DNA of 10,474 nt from QQUD01 sp039029915 (GTDB taxonomy: Bacteria > Chloroflexota > Anaerolineae > Promineifilales > Promineifilaceae), in contig JBCCFD010000272.1 of assembly GCA_039029915.1 (NCBI GenBank), forward strand, positions 1 through 10,474, in the 5' to 3' direction. Numbering within the stretch: position 1 is the first letter of the stretch; each line of letters opens with the position of its first letter. Position numbers and translations under genes: made by a program. Below, piece after piece: positions 8,059 to 10,474 of this stretch. Under the pieces are notes generated by a model. It made no database searches. It was not told the DNA's origin and was given only the letters and a program-made list of their open reading frames with translations.

Positions 8059-8084
8059 TGATTGACGATTTGCGATTAACGATT
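8059..8084. repeat. Four GATT motifs spaced exactly 7 nt, upstream of hemL
   Basis: GATT occurs at 8060, 8067, 8074 and 8081. Three of the units share the longer CGATT. The array starts 3 nt upstream of the hemL ATG and fills the place where a ribosome binding site would be expected. It resembles the short tandem heptamer repeats known from intergenic DNA of cyanobacteria and other filamentous bacteria. A regulatory role is only a possibility. Confidence 0.55.
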
Positions 8085-8169
8085 GGATAAGATCATCATC
8101 GTGATCGCTGTTTGTGATCTCAATTGATTCAACCAAAACCACAGTTTTATTGATGTAAACAAGATAATG

Positions 8170-8202
8170 GCTTGTCTATAGCCGATATCGGATGAGGCAA
8201 GC
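8170..8202. repeat. Interrupted hairpin downstream of hemY
   Basis: Outer arms GCTTGTCT (8170-8177) and AGGCAAGC (8195-8202) pair over 8 bases with one G-T pair. They enclose the perfect palindrome CCGATATCGG (8182-8191). It begins 20 nt after the hemY stop in the direction of transcription. No U-tract follows, so it may be a 3' stabiliser, a weak terminator or a protein-binding site. Confidence 0.45.
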
Positions 8203-8222
8203 TGGAGTTATGTTAACTTGTT

Positions 8223-9674
8223 TTAGCCAAAGGCTAATTCCCTCTCCAAACTGATGGCTTGCTGTATCTTTTCAGCCGCCTGTTCACCAGCAAAGATAGC
8301 ATCAGGAATGCCAACGCCGTCAAAATAGTTGCCGGCTAGGGCCATGTTAGGGTGAAGCGCCATTTGTGAACGAATTGTTTGGACTCGGTCAAGGTGCCCC
8401 ATGTTGAATTGTGGCATGCCTTTGGGCCATCGCTTAACGGTCTGTTCAAGCGGCTTTTGAGTAATGTTGAGCGTATCGCTTAGCTCTTGGTAAGCGATGG
8501 CCAGCAATTTTTCATCACAGTATTGCGTCACATCTGTGCCAAAGCGGCCAATGTAGACGCGCAGGAGCAGCTTGCCATTAGGCGCACGGCCGTTCCACTT
8601 TAGCGAACTCCACGTACAGGCGAGCGCCTCTTTTTGTTCTGCGTTTGGGATAACGTAGCCGTACCCATCTAACTGGTTCGGCAAATCTGACTCATCATAA
8701 ATGAGATTCACCAGCGCGGTAGATGAATACGGAATGCCTAACAGTGCATTTGCTAATGTGGGGTCGGTTTTCTCGATAAGTTTGCCTGAAATAAAGGCCG
8801 GGGTGGCCAAAATGATGGCTTGGGTTTGGTACTGGGTAATGGATAATTTGGGATTAGATGATCGATTATTATTTTCAATGTCAAGCCGATAGCCGTCATC
8901 TGTTTTTTCAACGGCCGTTACTTTGCAGCCTAGCAGCATGTCTACCTCATCTAATTCGGCAACGAGTGCCTCAACCAACTGTCCCATCCCGCCTGAAAGG
9001 GAGACAAAGGGTGGGTAAAGTTGGTCTGTTGCTGGCGGGCGGTTTGTCAATCCGTTGATGAGACTGCCGTGTTTTATTTCAAGCTGCCGCAGTTGAGGGA
9101 AGGTGGCTGCTAAACTTAATTGGGTGGCTTGTCCAGCATAAATACCTCCCATTAGTGGTTCAATGAGGTTCTCAAACGCTTCTTGCCCAAACCGTCGCGA
9201 CACAAAGCTAGCCAAAGATTCATCACCCACGTCGTTTGAGGCAGGGGGGAGATTTGGCTCTTGAGCGATTTGCAAACGGCCGTTTTCTGACAGCAGCGTG
9301 CTGTTTGCTAGCGCCTCCAGATTGGTTGGGATCATCCCCGTTAACCCTTCTGGCAAGCGATGTAAACGGCCGTGTCGTAAGACAAAGGTTTTTTGATGGT
9401 TGGGATTGCGCCCAATCAGGTCGCTAGCGATGCCGAGGTCTTCGCACAGCCCCACGCCGCGCGGTTTACGGGCTAGGACGCTATCGGGCCCATGTTCAAT
9501 CACAAACCCATCTCTTTGCTCTGTATAGATCTTGCCACCAAGACGAGGTTCTGCTTCTATCAGCACCAGCTTGAGATGGGGCGCCTGCTTGTAGAGCTGG
9601 TAAACGGCCGTTAGGCCAGAAATACCGCCACCAATAACAATGACATCTTTTTGTTTTAACTGCTTTACTTCCAT
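8223..9674 (-). CDS. hemY: Oxygen-dependent protoporphyrinogen/coproporphyrinogen oxidase (HemY family)
   Basis: This FAD enzyme removes six electrons from protoporphyrinogen IX, or from coproporphyrinogen III in the coproporphyrin-dependent branch, late in haem synthesis. The 483-residue length fits HemY. The FAD-binding Rossmann motif VIGGGISGL is at 13-21 and a Glu ends the second strand (LIEAEPRLGGKIY, 38-50). The family-specific FVSRRFGQEAFENLIEPLMGG lies at 157-177 and the C-terminal FAD contact GNYFDGVGIPDAIFAGEQAA at 448-467. It may associate with the membrane peripherally. It follows hemH by 95 bp, which supports the assignment because the two enzymes act in succession. The start was chosen because the FAD fold begins ten residues later; no close Shine-Dalgarno is present. 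Five ACGGCCGT octamers lie in this gene, the densest in the window. Sequence alone does not tell which porphyrinogen is used. Confidence 0.95.
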   Translation of the reverse strand: MEVKQLKQKDVIVIGGGISGLTAVYQLYKQAPHLKLVLIEAEPRLGGKIYTEQRDGFVIEHGPDSVLARKPRGVGLCEDLGIASDLIGRNPNHQKTFVLRHGRLHRLPEGLTGMIPTNLEALANSTLLSENGRLQIAQEPNLPPASNDVGDESLASFVSRRFGQEAFENLIEPLMGGIYAGQATQLSLAATFPQLRQLEIKHGSLINGLTNRPPATDQLYPPFVSLSGGMGQLVEALVAELDEVDMLLGCKVTAVEKTDDGYRLDIENNNRSSNPKLSITQYQTQAIILATPAFISGKLIEKTDPTLANALLGIPYSSTALVNLIYDESDLPNQLDGYGYVIPNAEQKEALACTWSSLKWNGRAPNGKLLLRVYIGRFGTDVTQYCDEKLLAIAYQELSDTLNITQKPLEQTVKRWPKGMPQFNMGHLDRVQTIRSQMALHPNMALAGNYFDGVGIPDAIFAGEQAAEKIQQAISLERELAFG

Positions 9675-9769
9675 AAGTTTAAACTTTTGTTCTCTACCTA
9701 AGACTTTGTTACATAAGAAATTTTAAATTTTTCAGAGTAGAAGTATTTAAAAATTTTGGTAAAAAAGCA
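9675..9769. other. AT-rich spacer between hemH and hemY with a 12-bp palindrome
   Basis: This gap is markedly richer in A and T than the neighbouring genes, with runs such as AAATTTT and TTAAAAATTTT. The perfect palindrome AAGTTTAAACTT (9675-9686) touches the hemY start codon, where a ribosome binding site would otherwise sit. A promoter for hemY is plausible here but no clear -35/-10 pair can be named. Confidence 0.45.
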
Positions 9770-10474
9770 CTAATCCCATCCAGCGCATTTAGCTTTATCT
9801 TCAATGAGCGTTGCCAACTGCTTCATAAAGACCGGGTCTGTATTGAGGGCCGGTGGTCGGACAAGACGAACCCCGTTTTCTTTAGCGGCCGCTTGCGCTT
9901 CAATATCGATATCAAATAGGATTTCGACATGGTCACAAACAAAGCCGACGGCAATGCTCACCATGTTTTTGATACCTTTTTGAGCAAGCTCGGGCACGTA
10001 TTCTTCAAGCTGCGGCCCTAACCACGGTTCAGGGCTTCGTCCAGCAGACTGATAGCTCCATGACCATTGGTCGTCCCGAAGCCCCGCTTTTTCGGCCACG
10101 AGCCGAGCCGTTTCTTGCAGCTGATCGTCGTACGGATCGCCCATTTTAATGATGCGGACGGGCAAGCTGTGGGCGCTGAAGATAACGTGAACGTCGTCAC
10201 GTTCGTTTTCAGGCCATGCGTTAAGGCCTTGCTGGACGCGTTCAGCTAGCGGTTCGATAAGTCCTGGGACGTCATGATAGCTGTTGATATGCTCAAACTG
10301 AATGTTGCCACGGTACATCTCTAGGCCAGCCTGAATTTTCTTTTGATACTTTTGAATGGATAGCTTGCTGTAGTGAGGCGCAAGCACCATGCTAACCGCT
10401 TGTTCTATGCCATCGTCAAGCATGTCTCGAATCGTATCCTCAATCCACGGCGCCCAGTGACGCATGCCCAAGTA
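9770..10474 (-). CDS. hemH: Ferrochelatase (HemH/CpfC family), 5' end outside window
   Basis: The enzyme inserts Fe2+ into protoporphyrin IX or, in the coproporphyrin-dependent route, into coproporphyrin III. The C-terminal 234 residues are visible and the frame is open through the right edge. The residues at the edge read YLGMRHW, the usual internal ferrochelatase motif, so translation starts further upstream. About 80-100 residues should be missing. Key motifs are LAPHYSKLSIQKY, FSAHSLP with the catalytic His, the QSAGRSPEPWLGPQ porphyrin-site stretch, and GFVCDHVEILFDIDIE with the conserved His-x-Glu and acidic metal-path residues. Only two cysteines are visible, one in FVCDHVE and one three residues before the C-terminal end, so the four-cysteine [2Fe-2S] cluster of some ferrochelatases is not supported. 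It lies directly upstream of hemY on the same strand. Confidence 0.96.
   Translation of the reverse strand, partial: YLGMRHWAPWIEDTIRDMLDDGIEQAVSMVLAPHYSKLSIQKYQKKIQAGLEMYRGNIQFEHINSYHDVPGLIEPLAERVQQGLNAWPENERDDVHVIFSAHSLPVRIIKMGDPYDDQLQETARLVAEKAGLRDDQWSWSYQSAGRSPEPWLGPQLEEYVPELAQKGIKNMVSIAVGFVCDHVEILFDIDIEAQAAAKENGVRLVRPPALNTDPVFMKQLATLIEDKAKCAGWD

Larger units (their letters stand above)
8057..8222. other. Intergenic region between hemY and hemL
   Basis: This 166-bp stretch is more AT-rich than the flanking genes. It holds the heptamer repeat next to hemL and an imperfect hairpin near the hemY stop. No ORF was seen. The length suggests hemL may have its own promoter, but no convincing -35/-10 pair could be assigned by eye. 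Confidence 0.4.
391..9611. repeat. Dispersed HIP-like palindromic octamer ACGGCCGT, 16 copies
   Basis: Exact copies start at 391, 724, 1063, 1402, 2884, 3097, 4126, 4429, 5281, 7065, 7491, 8586, 8911, 9276, 9366 and 9604. Nine of them extend to AACGGCCGTT (1063, 1402, 2884, 3097, 5281, 7491, 8911, 9276, 9604). About 0.16 copies are expected in a random sequence of this length. Five of the giant gene's copies (391, 724, 1063, 1402, 3097) sit at the same place in Big_5 units and may share ancestry, but the other eleven are independent. Copies are read in two codon phases: Thr-Ala-Val in most, and Asn/His/Gly-Arg type (AC GGC CGT) at 8586, 9276 and 9366. The bias therefore acts on DNA and not on protein. 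Confidence 0.85.

Noticed and set aside
9883..9892. GCGGCCGC-type site in hemH as a member of the octamer family
   Set aside because: The flanking bases differ from ACGGCCGT and it is a single occurrence.

Overview
The window most likely comes from a member of the Chloroflexota (Anaerolineae or a related class). The support is qualitative: a CARDB-type domain ending in a Tyr-Gly-x-Val-Trp-Gly-like stretch, preceded by a 'YLPVV' motif of the kind common in Chloroflexota exported proteins; mosaic SbsA-type Ig repeats; and moderate GC. No marker gene here settles the assignment. All four genes supported by the sequence lie on the minus strand, so transcription runs from the right edge to the left.

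Right part (6773-10474): three tetrapyrrole genes. Transcription meets a ferrochelatase (hemH, 5' end outside the window), then an oxygen-dependent protoporphyrinogen/coproporphyrinogen oxidase (hemY), then glutamate-1-semialdehyde aminotransferase (hemL). HemL makes 5-aminolevulinate, the first committed intermediate. HemY and HemH do the late oxidation and iron-insertion steps. The gaps (95 and 166 bp) are large for a tight operon. They hold palindromes, an AT-rich stretch and a heptamer repeat, so separate transcription is possible.

Middle (6564-6772): a 209-bp gap after hemL holding two palindromes with the same arm sequence (GAGACGC/GCGTCTC type), and a good Shine-Dalgarno for the next gene.

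Left part (1-6563): one uninterrupted reading frame of at least 2187 codons that runs off the left edge. It encodes a giant exported mosaic protein. From the N-terminus: a hydrophobic signal/anchor, a filamentous-haemagglutinin-like beta-helix segment, irregular 60-67-residue beta-helix repeats, an autotransporter-passenger-like segment, a DUF11-like Ig domain holding the only two cysteines I found, ten tandem Big_5 (SbsA Ig-like) domains of about 113 residues, and the start of a CARDB domain.

The least expected signal is at DNA level. The palindromic octamer ACGGCCGT occurs 16 times, against about 0.16 expected at random. It is found in three of the four genes and in two different codon frames, which resembles the cyanobacterial HIP1 element but with another sequence.
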